Below are positions 33,359-42,215 of a stretch of 64,000 bases of DNA, piece after piece. The translations under genes and the position numbers were made by a program. The notes beneath the pieces are model-generated. The model worked only from the letters and a program-made list of their open reading frames with translations. It made no database searches and had not been told where the DNA came from. Position 1 is the stretch's first letter, and every line of letters starts with the position of its first letter. Source of the DNA: Amycolatopsis orientalis DSM 40040 = KCTC 9412 (GTDB taxonomy: Bacteria; Actinomycetota; Actinomycetes; Mycobacteriales; Pseudonocardiaceae); the NCBI RefSeq assembly GCF_000478275.1, contig NZ_ASJB01000071.1, positions 32,619 through 96,618 on the forward strand. Direction: 5' to 3'.

Positions 33359-34204
33359 TCAGTTGCCGGTGGGAGGGGCGGGGCAGGGCTCGGGGGAGTT
33401 CGCGTGCCCGGTGATCAGCCACTGACCCATCTCGACTTCCTGCAGGGTGAAGCTGCCCAGCAGGGGGCCGCCGCGGATGTTGTACCAGCACGAATGAATC
33501 GTCAGGTTCTGACGCGGGACCACACTCGACATCGGGCGCACCGCGTAGATGTACGGCGTGATGTCGGTGACCTTGGCGTTCAAGGCCGGGACGGCGGTGG
33601 CGCAGTCCGGGTAGCCGAGGTCGCGGGCGAACTGGACCTGCGCTTCCTCACTCATCGACAGGCAGACCTTCTCGACCCGGGTGGCGGGCGGGTACGGCTT
33701 GCCGATCGTGTCGTAGATGGCCCGCACGGCCTCCCAGGGATTGGTGGAAAGCACCTTGTTGGTGTGGTGCTTGCCGCCGCCGCCCTGGACGAACGTCGCC
33801 GTGTCCTGTCCCGCGTCGCTCGGGAAGATCTGGCGGTAGGCGATGGTGGCCCCGACGCAGATCAGCGCGATCACGATCACCCAGGCGAGAAGCTTTCCGC
33901 CCAGTCGTCGCAACCACCGCGGCAGGCGCGGTCGAGGAGCCGGAACGAGCTGGCCGGGCGGCGGCCCCGGAGGCCCTGGAACTTGCCCGCCGTAGTGCTG
34001 GGTCACGGGCTGCGTGGGCTGGGAAGGCACGAGGCCCTGCTGCTGCGCCTCGGTGAACTTCAGATAGTCCTGGAACTGCTGAAACTGCTGGAACTGGCGC
34101 AGTTGCTCCTCGTCCAGCCGAGGCGCGGGCTGACCTCCCGCCTTGGGCTCGATGTCCGTGCCGGGCTCGCTTCCCGGCTTTCCGTCATCACGCTGCTCCG
34201 CCAC
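33359..34204 (-). CDS. Membrane protein with Gln/Pro-rich cytoplasmic tail, unknown function
   Basis: The 281-residue protein has a charged, low-complexity N-terminal part with a Gln/Phe-rich stretch (RQFQQFQQFQDYLKF) and a Pro-rich part (VPGPPGPPPGQLVPAPRP), one membrane helix at about 104-124 (LLAWVIVIALICVGATIAY) and a C-terminal outside domain of about 150 residues with paired cysteines (KVCLSMSEE, YPDCATA, HSCWYNI, PEPCPAP). The family was not recognised. It is convergent with the hydrolase gene. Confidence 0.65.
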   Translation of the reverse strand: MAEQRDDGKPGSEPGTDIEPKAGGQPAPRLDEEQLRQFQQFQQFQDYLKFTEAQQQGLVPSQPTQPVTQHYGGQVPGPPGPPPGQLVPAPRPRLPRWLRRLGGKLLAWVIVIALICVGATIAYRQIFPSDAGQDTATFVQGGGGKHHTNKVLSTNPWEAVRAIYDTIGKPYPPATRVEKVCLSMSEEAQVQFARDLGYPDCATAVPALNAKVTDITPYIYAVRPMSSVVPRQNLTIHSCWYNIRGGPLLGSFTLQEVEMGQWLITGHANSPEPCPAPPTGN

Positions 34205-34248
34205 GTCACCATGATGCCCCGCGACGCTCTCCGCGCACTCCGCCGGTC

Positions 34249-34269
34249 GCGTTTAGCCCGCTGAACGCG
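34249..34269. repeat. 21-nt element between 34.2-kb gene and rplJ leader
   Basis: A near-perfect palindrome, GCGTTTAGC-CC-GCTGAACGC, sits alone just upstream of the rplJ leader. Confidence 0.8.
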
Positions 34270-34309
34270 ATCTGACCGGGCCCCGGTGCGAAGGCCGGGA
34301 GAGGGTCAC

Positions 34310-34533
34310 GTATTCTTGTCAAGGTTCTACCGAAGACCGCTGGTCTTCTCCTGGTCATCTGGCCCGGAGAACGAAGGCCCCGCTAGGGCGGGCGACCCGC
34401 GCAGGAGGAACGAGGCTCGCACGCGACGTATCCCGTCGCGTGCCCTGACGCCCCGCGCCTGTCTGCGCTGGGGCGTTTCGTCGTTTCAGGGCTCTCACGG
34501 CCAGTGGACCACTAGCCAAGAGAGGAGGCGACC
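34310..34533 (+). ncRNA. Ribosomal L10 leader of rplJ
   Basis: About 225 nt precede rplJ, holding a TATTCT-like -10 at about 34311, several GC-rich stems (for example GACCGCTGGTC and CGCACGCGACG...CGTCGCGTGC) and a final GAGAGGAGG. In actinobacteria an L10 leader of this kind binds the L10(L12)4 complex for feedback control. The stem order was not fully folded by eye. Confidence 0.55.
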
Positions 34534-35085
34534 ATGGCGAAGCCCGACAAGGAGGCGGCCGTCGCCGAGATCGCGGAGAGCTTCCGCAGCAGCTCGGCCA
34601 CAGTCGTTACCCAGTACACCGGCCTCTCCGTGTCCCAGCTGTCCCAGCTGCGCCGCGCTCTCGGCACCAGTGCCAAGTACCGGGTCGCGAAGAACACCCT
34701 CGTCAAGCGTGCCGCCACGGACGCCGGTATCGAGGGCCTTGAAGACCTGTTCGTCGGCCCGACCGCCATCGCCTTCGTCGAAGGTGAAGCTGTTGACGCC
34801 GCGAAGGCGCTTCGCGACTTCGCGAAGGACAACAACGCGCTTGTGATCAAGGGCGGCTTCATGGACGGCAAGACGCTGTCCGTGGACGAGATCAACCAGA
34901 TCGCCGATCTCGACAGCCGTGAGGTCCTGCTCGCCAAGGCGGCGGGCGCGTTCAAGGCGAAGCTGTCCCAGGCCGCCGCGCTGTTCCAGGCGCCGGCGTC
35001 CCAGGTCGCTCGCCTGGCTGCCGCGCTGGAGGAGAAGCAGCGCAACGCCGGTACCGAAGCAGCCGAAGCACCCGCCGAGAGCTGA
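34534..35085 (+). CDS. rplJ: 50S ribosomal protein L10
   Basis: The 183-residue protein (MAKPDKEAAVAEIAESFRSSSATVVTQYTGLSVSQLSQLRRALG, then YRVAKNTLVKRAATDAGI) is typical L10, with the C-terminal helix that holds the L7/L12 dimers (residues about 135-175). It anchors the ribosome stalk. A GAGAGGAGG ribosome site precedes the ATG. rplL follows 48 nt later, so they form one operon. Confidence 0.97.
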   Translation: MAKPDKEAAVAEIAESFRSSSATVVTQYTGLSVSQLSQLRRALGTSAKYRVAKNTLVKRAATDAGIEGLEDLFVGPTAIAFVEGEAVDAAKALRDFAKDNNALVIKGGFMDGKTLSVDEINQIADLDSREVLLAKAAGAFKAKLSQAAALFQAPASQVARLAAALEEKQRNAGTEAAEAPAES

Positions 35086-35133
35086 ACACCCCCCACCCCG
35101 AACTTTTAGTTCGTTTTAGAGAGGAAAGCCACC

Positions 35134-35520
35134 ATGGCGAAGCTGAGCACCGCCGAGCTGATCGACGCCTTCAAGGAGCTCACCCTTCTTGAGCTGTCCG
35201 AGTTCGTCAAGGAGTTCGAGACCACCTTCGACGTGACCGCGGCCGCCCCGGCTGCCGTCGTCGCCGCCGGCCCGGTGGGCGCTGCCCCGGCCGCCGCCGA
35301 GGAGCAGGACGAGTTCGACGTCGTCCTCGAGTCGGCCGGCGAGAAGAAGATCCAGGTCATCAAGGTCGTCCGTGAGGTCGTCTCGGGCCTGGGCCTGAAG
35401 GAGGCCAAGGAGCTGGTCGAGGCCGCTCCCAAGGCCCTCCTGGAGAAGGTCGACAAGGAGGCCGCCGAGGCCGCCAAGGAGAAGCTCGAGGCTGCTGGCG
35501 CCAAGATCGCCATCAAGTGA
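35134..35520 (+). CDS. rplL: 50S ribosomal protein L7/L12
   Basis: The 128-residue acidic protein (MAKLSTAELIDAFKELTLLELSEFVKEFE, Ala/Gly/Pro hinge, then EFDVVLESAGEKKIQVIKVVREVVSGLGLKEAKELVEAAPKALLEKV) has the normal three-part form: dimerisation, hinge and factor-binding domains. It recruits elongation factors. A strong terminator follows, so the rpoBC genes are not in this transcript, unlike E. coli. Confidence 0.98.
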   Translation: MAKLSTAELIDAFKELTLLELSEFVKEFETTFDVTAAAPAAVVAAGPVGAAPAAAEEQDEFDVVLESAGEKKIQVIKVVREVVSGLGLKEAKELVEAAPKALLEKVDKEAAEAAKEKLEAAGAKIAIK

Positions 35521-35553
35521 TCTGGGGCGCGTCAGCGCCTGCCGCAGTACCGC

Positions 35554-35595
35554 CGAAGGGGCGGGCATCCACCACGGATGCCCGCCCCTTCGCTT
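35554..35595 (+). terminator. Terminator after rplL
   Basis: CGAAGGGGCGGGCATCC pairs exactly with GGATGCCCGCCCCTTCG around a short ACCAC loop, followed by CTTT. It closes the rplJL transcript. Confidence 0.92.
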
Positions 35596-36063
35596 TGGTC
35601 CACCCCACCCCCGTGTCGACTTTCGCCCCCTGATCGCGACGCGTAGCCACGCTAAGCACCTGAGCGCGTCCAGGGCACCGGATCGACTTTCGCCCCCTAA
35701 TCGCGATCTTGGCGGTAGGCGCGGGAGGGGCTGGGGTGGGCTGGCGAGAGGGCCGCTGACCTGCGTTTCGCCCCCTAATCGTGACGCGCGGCCGCGCCGA
35801 CCTGGGCGAAGTGGGCGGGCTGTGGACCTGCGCACAGGGGTGACGTGCACTACGGTGCTGCAAGCGGTGCACGGGCCGGTAGCGGGCTGCGCGAAAAGTT
35901 ACCCGCGGGTCTGGCCAGAAAAGAAAACTGGTGAGTAACCTGTTCGCACTCAGCTCGTTGCACCTGGTTGACGCGGGTATCGCTGCGCGGACGCGTGCGC
36001 TCTCTCGAGCCAGTGGGACGGGAAAGCAGTGCGCGACGACGCGGAACAGCTCCTGGAGGTGCG
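35596..36063. repeat. Intergenic region with three 21-nt elements before mkl
   Basis: Copies of the CGCCCCCT(A/G)ATCGC type lie at 35618-35638, 35685-35705 and 35763-35783. The 280 nt after them hold no convincing gene; an AT-richer patch (AAAAGAAAACTGGTGAGTAACC, near 35,915-35,940) may contain the mce operon promoter. The frame of mkl stays open to 35968 but has no ribosome site there. Confidence 0.75.
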
Positions 36064-37233
36064 ATGGGTGCCGAGGTGGTCATCGAAGGTCTTTCGAAGT
36101 CCTTCGGTAAGCAGGCCATCTGGCGGGACGTCACGCTGACCCTGCCCCCGGGCGAGGTGTCGGCGATGCTCGGTCCGTCCGGAACCGGTAAGTCCGTCTT
36201 CTTGAAGTCGATGATCGGTCTGCTCAAGCCCGACAAGGGCCGCTGCATGATCAACGGCGTCGACATCGTGACGTGCTCCGAACACCAGCTCTACGAGGTG
36301 CGCAAGCTCTTCGGCGTCCTCTTCCAGGACGGCGCGCTGTTCGGGTCGATGAACCTCTACGACAACGTCGCCTTCCCCCTGCGCGAGCACACGAAGAAGT
36401 CCGAGACCGAGGTCCGCCGGATCGTGCTCGAGAAACTCGAGATGACCGGCCTCAACGGCGCCGACAAGAAGCTGCCGGGTGAGATCTCCGGCGGTATGCG
36501 CAAGCGCGCCGGCCTCGCCCGAGCCCTGGTGCTCGACCCGCAGATCATCCTGGTCGATGAGCCGGACTCCGGCCTCGACCCGGTCCGCACCACCTACATC
36601 TCCCAGCTCTTCCTCGACGTCAACGCGCAGATCGACGCGACGTTCCTGATCGTCACGCACAACATCAACCTCGCCCGCACCGTCCCGGACAACCTGGGCA
36701 TGCTCTTCCGCAAGGAACTGGTCATGTTCGGCCCGCGCGAGGTGCTGCTGACCAGCGAGGAGCCGGTCGTCAAGCAGTTCCTCAACGGCAAGATGGACGG
36801 CCCCATCGGCATGAGCGAGGAGAAGGACTCGGCCCAGCTCGCCGCCGAACGCGCGATGTTCGAGGCCGGCCACCACGCGGGCGGTGTCGAGGACGTCAGC
36901 GGGGTGCCGCCGCAAATGCAGCCGACGCCCGGCGTGCCGACCCGGATGGGCGCGGTCCGCCGCAAGGACCGCGTCATGCAGATCCTGCACGGCCTCCCGC
37001 CCGAGGCGCAGCAGAGCATCATCGAGTCGCTCTCCCCGGAGGAGCAGCAGCGCTACGGTGTCCGTCCGCAGCGGCTCGCGGCCGCGGGCCACCGGTCGGC
37101 ACCTGCCGAAAGCTCGATCCCGAACCACCATCAGGGCCAGCTGCCCGACGACCAGGTCGCGCACATCCCGCATCCCGGGAGAGCGGGCAACCACCGCCTG
37201 CGGCCACAAGATCCGGGGTCAGGTGGCGCGTGA
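36064..37233 (+). CDS. mkl: Mce transport ATP-binding protein (Mkl/MceG)
   Basis: Start at ATG 36064 behind CTGGAGGTGCG. The 389-residue ATPase shows Walker A GPSGTGKSVFLKS near residue 40, Q-loop LFQDGALFGSMN, signature EISGGMRKRAGLARALVLDP and Walker B IILVDEPDSGLDP. The C-terminal 130 residues are a long extension (MQILHGLPPEAQQSIIESLSPEEQQRYGVRP) found in actinobacterial Mkl. It powers the Mce importer from the cytoplasmic face. In mycobacteria mkl occupies this same place between rplL and rpoB, but without the mce genes. Confidence 0.93.
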   Translation: MGAEVVIEGLSKSFGKQAIWRDVTLTLPPGEVSAMLGPSGTGKSVFLKSMIGLLKPDKGRCMINGVDIVTCSEHQLYEVRKLFGVLFQDGALFGSMNLYDNVAFPLREHTKKSETEVRRIVLEKLEMTGLNGADKKLPGEISGGMRKRAGLARALVLDPQIILVDEPDSGLDPVRTTYISQLFLDVNAQIDATFLIVTHNINLARTVPDNLGMLFRKELVMFGPREVLLTSEEPVVKQFLNGKMDGPIGMSEEKDSAQLAAERAMFEAGHHAGGVEDVSGVPPQMQPTPGVPTRMGAVRRKDRVMQILHGLPPEAQQSIIESLSPEEQQRYGVRPQRLAAAGHRSAPAESSIPNHHQGQLPDDQVAHIPHPGRAGNHRLRPQDPGSGGA

Positions 37234-38024
37234 GCTCTTCCGCTTCATCGGCGAAGATTCCAGGGATCGGCATGTTGCGCGAGACCGGGAACCTGTTCGC
37301 CCTTGGCCTCGACATCGTTCGTGGCATCTTCCAACGACCGTTCCAGCTGCGGGAGTTCATCCAGCAGGCCTGGTTCATCGCGAGCGTCACGATCCTGCCG
37401 ACGGCGCTCGTCGCGATCCCGTTCGGCGCGGTCATCTCGCTGCAGTTCGGTTCGCTCGCCCGCCAGCTCGGCGCCCAGTCCTACACGGGCGCCGGGTCGG
37501 TGCTCGCCACCGTGCAGCAGGCCAGCCCGCTGGTCACCGCGCTGCTGGTCGCGGGCGCCGGCGGTAGCGCCGTCTGTGCCGACATCGGCGCGCGGACGAT
37601 CCGTGAAGAGATCGACGCGATGGAGGTGCTCGGCGTCTCCGCCGTGCAGCGCCTGATCGTGCCGCGCGTGCTCGCGATGATGCTGGTCGCGCTCCTGCTC
37701 AACGGCATGGTCAGCGTCATCGGCGTGCTCGGCGGCTACTTCTTCAACGTCGTCCTCCAGGGCGGGACGCCGGGCGCGTACCTGGCGAGCTTCTCCGCGC
37801 TGGCCCAGCTTCCCGACCTCTGGGTCGGCGAACTGAAGGCGCTGATCTTCGGCTTCATCGCCGCTGTCGTCGCCTCTTACCGGGGACTGAACCCGTCCGG
37901 CGGCCCGAAGGGGGTCGGCGACGCGGTGAACCAGTCGGTCGTCATCACGTTCCTGATGCTGTTCGTGGTGAACTTCGTGATCACGCTGATCTACCTGCAG
38001 ATCGTGCCCGGAAAGCTGGACTGA
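37230..38024 (+). CDS. Mce permease YrbE-A (MlaE family)
   Basis: A GTG at 37230 overlaps the mkl stop by 4 nt. The 264-residue membrane protein has five or so helices and the MlaE core, including SVLATVQQASPLVTALLVAGAGGSAVCADIGARTIREEIDAMEVLGVSAVQRLIVPRVLA, with the EExxA/D-type loop that touches the ATPase. It forms the channel with the second YrbE protein and passes lipid-like substrates handed on by the Mce proteins. Confidence 0.93.
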   Translation: MSSSASSAKIPGIGMLRETGNLFALGLDIVRGIFQRPFQLREFIQQAWFIASVTILPTALVAIPFGAVISLQFGSLARQLGAQSYTGAGSVLATVQQASPLVTALLVAGAGGSAVCADIGARTIREEIDAMEVLGVSAVQRLIVPRVLAMMLVALLLNGMVSVIGVLGGYFFNVVLQGGTPGAYLASFSALAQLPDLWVGELKALIFGFIAAVVASYRGLNPSGGPKGVGDAVNQSVVITFLMLFVVNFVITLIYLQIVPGKLD

Positions 38025-38027
38025 CGG

Positions 38028-38864
38028 ATGACCTTCCTCCAAGGCGCCAAGCGGGTCGCCAATCGTCCACTGCAGACTCTGGACACACTCGGCGACCAGA
38101 TGTCCTTCTACGGCCGCGCGTTGCTGTGGACGCCGCGGACGCTGCGCCGCTACATGAAAGAGGTCCTGCGGCTGCTGGCCGAGGTGAGCTTCGGTTCCGG
38201 CTCGCTCGCGGTCATCGGCGGCACGGTCGGCGTGATGGTCGGCCTGACCCTGTTCACCGGTGTGCTCGTCGGCCTGCAGGGCTACTCGGCGCTGAACTCG
38301 ATCGGCACGTCGGCCTTCACCGGCTTCCTCACCGCGTTCTTCAACACCCGCGAGATCGCGCCGCTGGTCGCGGGCCTCGCGCTTTCGGCGACTGTCGGCG
38401 CAGGGTTCACCGCTCAGCTGGGCGCGATGCGGATCTCCGAGGAGATCGACGCGCTCGAGGTGATGGGCGTCCCGAGCCTGCCGTACCTGGTGACCACGCG
38501 GATCATCGCCGGTTTCGTCGCGGTCATCCCGCTGTACGTCATCGGCCTGCTGAGTTCGTATCTCGCGTCCCGGTTGGTCGTTATCTACATCTACAACCAG
38601 TCAGCGGGTACCTACGACCATTACTTCGACCTTTTCCTACCTCCACAGGATGTGCTGTATTCGTTCATCAAGGTGCTGTTGTTCAGCGTCTTGATCATCC
38701 TGTCCCATTGTTATTTCGGTTACCGGGCCTCCGGTGGTCCCGCCGGTGTCGGCGTGGCGGTCGGTAAGGCGGTCCGGCTGAGCATCGTCACGGTGTCCAT
38801 CATGAACTTCTTCATCGGTTTCGCGATCTGGGGAACCGACGTCACGGTGAGGATCGCAGGATGA
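38028..38864 (+). CDS. Mce permease YrbE-B (MlaE family)
   Basis: The 278-residue membrane protein starts 3 nt after YrbE-A and ends overlapping mceA by 4 nt. It keeps the same core (TREIAPLVAGLALSATVGAGFTAQLGAMRISEEIDALEVMGVPSLPYLVTTRII) with the EEIDALEVMG loop, and several hydrophobic helices. It pairs with YrbE-A as the heterodimeric permease of the importer. Confidence 0.93.
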   Translation: MTFLQGAKRVANRPLQTLDTLGDQMSFYGRALLWTPRTLRRYMKEVLRLLAEVSFGSGSLAVIGGTVGVMVGLTLFTGVLVGLQGYSALNSIGTSAFTGFLTAFFNTREIAPLVAGLALSATVGAGFTAQLGAMRISEEIDALEVMGVPSLPYLVTTRIIAGFVAVIPLYVIGLLSSYLASRLVVIYIYNQSAGTYDHYFDLFLPPQDVLYSFIKVLLFSVLIILSHCYFGYRASGGPAGVGVAVGKAVRLSIVTVSIMNFFIGFAIWGTDVTVRIAG

Positions 38865-40204
38865 TCGCGACAATCCGGCGCAGGCTGCTGGGCCTGTTGC
38901 TCGTCGCCGTGATCGTCGGCGGAGTGGCGCTGAGCGTCGCGTTGTACGAAAAGGCGTTCACGCCCGTGGTGAGTGTGAAGCTCCAATCGGACAGCATCGG
39001 GAACCAGTTGCTGAAGCAGTCCGATGTGAAGGTCCGCGGTCTCATCGTCGGTTCGGTGCAGGACATCGCCGCGACGCCGGACGGCGCCGAACTCACCCTC
39101 GCGCTCAAACCGGAGTCGGCGAAACTGATCCCGCAGAACGTTTCGGCGCGATTCCTGCCGAAGACGTTGTTCGGTGAGCGGTTCGTCTCCCTGGAAATCC
39201 CGGACGCACCGTCGGCGAGGACGATCGCCGAGGGCGATGTGATCACCCAGGACCGCACGTCCAGCGCGGTCGAACTGGAGCAGGCCTTCGCCCACCTGAT
39301 GCCGGTGCTTCAGGCCGTCCAGCCGCAGAAGCTCTCCAGCACGCTGTCCGCGATCTCCACCGCGCTCAACGGCCGCGGCGACCAGCTCGGCGACACCCTC
39401 GCGCAGCTCGGCACCTACGTCGGCGACCTGAACCCGCACGAACCCCAGCTCCAGCGGAACCTCAAGGAACTGGCGAAGTTCTCGGACAACTTCAGCGCCG
39501 TCGCGCCGGATCTGGTGCAGACGCTGGACAACCTGAGCACCACCGCGCGCACCGTGGCCGACCAGAAGCTGAACCTGTCGAACCTCTACGGCAGTGTCAC
39601 CCAGGCCTCGGTGGACCTGCAGACCTTCCTGCGGAACAACGCCGACAACCTGATCCGCCTCGCCGACACCGCCCGCCCGACGGCGGAACTGCTGGCGAAG
39701 TACTCGCCGGAGTACCCGTGCGTGATCGGGCAGATGGCCGACAACCTGCCGAAGATCGACAAGGCCCTCGGCAAGGGCACCGACCGGCCCGGGCTGCACG
39801 CGACCATCGAGATCACCGTCAACCGCGGCCCGTACCTGCCCGGCAAGGACGAGCCGAGGTTCGAGGACAAACGCGGTCCGCGGTGCTACGACCTCAAGCA
39901 GTTCCCGGACCCGTTCCCGCAGTATCCGCCGGACGGCCCGATCAAGGACGGCAGCACGGTCAAGGCGCCCGCCCGGTCGGCCAACGACGGTCTCTCGCCG
40001 TCCAACAACTTCGCGAACTACGGCGGCTACAACGGCAACGGCGGCGGCGCGCCCGCCGGCAACCCGTCCTACGGCGCTTCCGAAGCCGACTTCCTCGCGC
40101 AGCTGGTCGGCCCGCAGGTCGGGATGCCCGCCTCGGACATGCCCGGCTGGGGCTCGCTGCTCGTCGGCCCGCTCTACCGCGGAGCGGAGGTGCACGTCCA
40201 GTGA
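38861..40204 (+). CDS. Mce family protein, MceA position
   Basis: The 447-residue protein has one N-terminal membrane segment (about 8-30), the MCE domain at about 35-125 (VSVKLQSDSIGNQLLKQSDVKVRGLIVGSVQDI, a low-Cys variant) and long helical segments that form the periplasmic tunnel (about 140-300), with a Pro/Gly-rich tail. MCE domains stack into hexamers that carry hydrophobic substrates across the envelope. It is first of six mce genes, coupled by ATGA overlaps to both neighbours. Confidence 0.9.
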   Translation: MIATIRRRLLGLLLVAVIVGGVALSVALYEKAFTPVVSVKLQSDSIGNQLLKQSDVKVRGLIVGSVQDIAATPDGAELTLALKPESAKLIPQNVSARFLPKTLFGERFVSLEIPDAPSARTIAEGDVITQDRTSSAVELEQAFAHLMPVLQAVQPQKLSSTLSAISTALNGRGDQLGDTLAQLGTYVGDLNPHEPQLQRNLKELAKFSDNFSAVAPDLVQTLDNLSTTARTVADQKLNLSNLYGSVTQASVDLQTFLRNNADNLIRLADTARPTAELLAKYSPEYPCVIGQMADNLPKIDKALGKGTDRPGLHATIEITVNRGPYLPGKDEPRFEDKRGPRCYDLKQFPDPFPQYPPDGPIKDGSTVKAPARSANDGLSPSNNFANYGGYNGNGGGAPAGNPSYGASEADFLAQLVGPQVGMPASDMPGWGSLLVGPLYRGAEVHVQ

Positions 40205-41232
40205 GGGGACTTCTCGCGCCGCTGATCAAGCTCTGCGCTTTCGTCGTGATCACCGTGCTGTTCACGACGATCCTCGGGATCAGCATCGCCAACATCAACA
40301 CCACCAGCACGAACGCCTACAAGGCGCGATTCAGTGACGCGACCTTGTTGCTGCCCAACGACGACGTCCGTATCGCGGGGGTCAGGGTCGGGCAGGTCAA
40401 GGACGTCCGCATCGTCGACCGGCGCCAGGCCGAGGTCGAGTTCGAAGTGGACGCCGGCCGCAAGCTGCCCGCCGGGGTGACCGCGCAGATCAAGTTCCGG
40501 AACCTGGTCGGCCAGCGCTACGTCTCGCTCGGGCAGGGCACCGACTCCTCCGGCAAGAACCTGGAGCCCGGCGGGAACATCCCGCTGGAGCGGACCACGC
40601 CCGCGCTCGACCTGACGCAGCTGTTCAACGGGTTCAAGCCGCTGTTCACCGCGCTCAACCCGGACGACATCAACAAGCTGTCCTACGAGGTCATCCAGGT
40701 CCTGCAGGGCGAGGGCGGCACGATCGAAAGCCTGCTGCAGCACACCGCGTCGCTGGCGACCACGATCTCCGACAAGGACCAGGTGATCGGTGAGGTCATC
40801 GACAACCTGAACTCGGTGCTCGACACGGTCAACGCGCATACGCCGCAGCTGAACGACCTGATCGTCAAGCTGCAGAAGCTGGTCTCCGGGCTGGCCGCCG
40901 ACCGCGAGCCGATCGGTGACGCCATCGAATCGCTCGGCACCCTCGCGCAGACGACGTCCGGCCTGCTCGGTGAGGCCCGCGAGCCGCTCAAGCAGGACAT
41001 CGCGGCGCTCGGCACCCTGTCGAAGAACCTCAACGACAGCCAGCCGATCGTCGAGCACTTCATCCAGTTCCTGCCGCAGAAGGTGACCGCGCTGACCCGC
41101 ACCGCCGACTACGGTTCCTGGTTCAACTTCTTCGCCTGTGAGCTGAAGGGGGCCGTCGCCCTGCCTCCGCTGATCAACGAACCGATCAATCTGCCGCTGC
41201 TGCCGGTGAACCGGGCGAGGTGCACGGCATGA
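40201..41232 (+). CDS. Mce family protein, MceB position
   Basis: The 343-residue protein starts with GTG overlapping mceA's stop. It has a membrane segment at about 10-30, the MCE domain (YKARFSDATLLLPNDDVRIAGVRVGQVKDVRIVDRRQAEVEFEV) at about 40-120 and a tail of helical heptads (QVIGEVIDNLNSVLDTVNAHTPQLNDLIVKLQKLV). It is a subunit of the presumed six-member Mce hexamer. Confidence 0.9.
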   Translation: MRGLLAPLIKLCAFVVITVLFTTILGISIANINTTSTNAYKARFSDATLLLPNDDVRIAGVRVGQVKDVRIVDRRQAEVEFEVDAGRKLPAGVTAQIKFRNLVGQRYVSLGQGTDSSGKNLEPGGNIPLERTTPALDLTQLFNGFKPLFTALNPDDINKLSYEVIQVLQGEGGTIESLLQHTASLATTISDKDQVIGEVIDNLNSVLDTVNAHTPQLNDLIVKLQKLVSGLAADREPIGDAIESLGTLAQTTSGLLGEAREPLKQDIAALGTLSKNLNDSQPIVEHFIQFLPQKVTALTRTADYGSWFNFFACELKGAVALPPLINEPINLPLLPVNRARCTA

Positions 41233-42215
41233 AGTCGTTCCAGAAACGCAATCCCATCCCGATCGCGCTGGTCGGCATCTCGGTGCTGCTGCTCGGTTTC
41301 CTCGCCGCGCTCAACTCCGACGACCTGCCCGTGATCGGCGGCGGGACGACCTACAGCGCGGACTTCTCCGAGACCTCGGGCCTGCAGAAGGACAACGACG
41401 TCCGCGTCGCGGGCGTGAAGGTCGGCAAGGTCTCCGATATCAAGCTCGACGGCGACAAGGTCCGGATCTCCTTCAAGGTCAAGGACGCCTGGCTCGGCGA
41501 CAAGACCAGCGCGGCGATCAAGATCAAGACGGTGCTCGGCCAGAAGTACCTGGCGCTCGACCCGCAGGGCCAGCGCACACTCGACCCGAGCGCGACCATC
41601 CCGCGTGAGCGCACGATGTCGCCGTTCGACGTCCTCGACGCCTTCCGCGGGCTTTCGCAGACCGTCGACAACATCGACACCGCTCAGCTGGCGAAGAGCT
41701 TTGACGTCATCTCGGAGACCTTCGCCGACACCCCGGCGGACGTGAAGGGTGCCCTGAACGGCCTTTCGCGCCTCTCGGACACGATCGCTTCGCGGGACAC
41801 GCAGCTGGCGAACCTGCTCGCCAACACGCGGCAGGTCTCGCAGACGCTCGTCGACCGTGACGCCGAGTTCCAGAAGCTCCTCGCCGACGGCAACAAGCTG
41901 CTCGGGGAGGTGTCCCGCCGCAAGGACGCGATCTCCGCGCTGCTGGACGGCTCGCGCACCCTCGCCACCCAGCTCAAGGGCCTGGTGGACGACAACGACG
42001 CGCAGCTCGACCCGGTGCTCACCCAGCTCGACCAGCTGACCTCGATGCTGCAGCGCAACCAGGACGCCCTCGGCCAGGGCATCGCGCGGTTCGCGCCGTT
42101 CATCCGGGTGTTCACGAACACGATCGGCAACGGTCGCTGGTTCGACAACTACATCTGCGGTCTGGTCCTGCCGTCGTTCGGCCCGATCAACGAGAAGGGG
42201 TGCTACGAGAAATGA
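41229..42215 (+). CDS. Mce family protein, MceC position
   Basis: The ATG at 41229 overlaps mceB's stop as ATGA, so the earlier GTG is not needed. The 328-residue protein shows the membrane segment (about 10-30), the MCE domain (YSADFSETSGLQKDNDVRVAGVKVGKVSDIKLDGDKVRISFKV) and helical repeats (RDTQLANLLANTRQVSQTLVDRDAEFQKLLADGN). Subunit of the same complex. Confidence 0.9.
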   Translation: MKSFQKRNPIPIALVGISVLLLGFLAALNSDDLPVIGGGTTYSADFSETSGLQKDNDVRVAGVKVGKVSDIKLDGDKVRISFKVKDAWLGDKTSAAIKIKTVLGQKYLALDPQGQRTLDPSATIPRERTMSPFDVLDAFRGLSQTVDNIDTAQLAKSFDVISETFADTPADVKGALNGLSRLSDTIASRDTQLANLLANTRQVSQTLVDRDAEFQKLLADGNKLLGEVSRRKDAISALLDGSRTLATQLKGLVDDNDAQLDPVLTQLDQLTSMLQRNQDALGQGIARFAPFIRVFTNTIGNGRWFDNYICGLVLPSFGPINEKGCYEK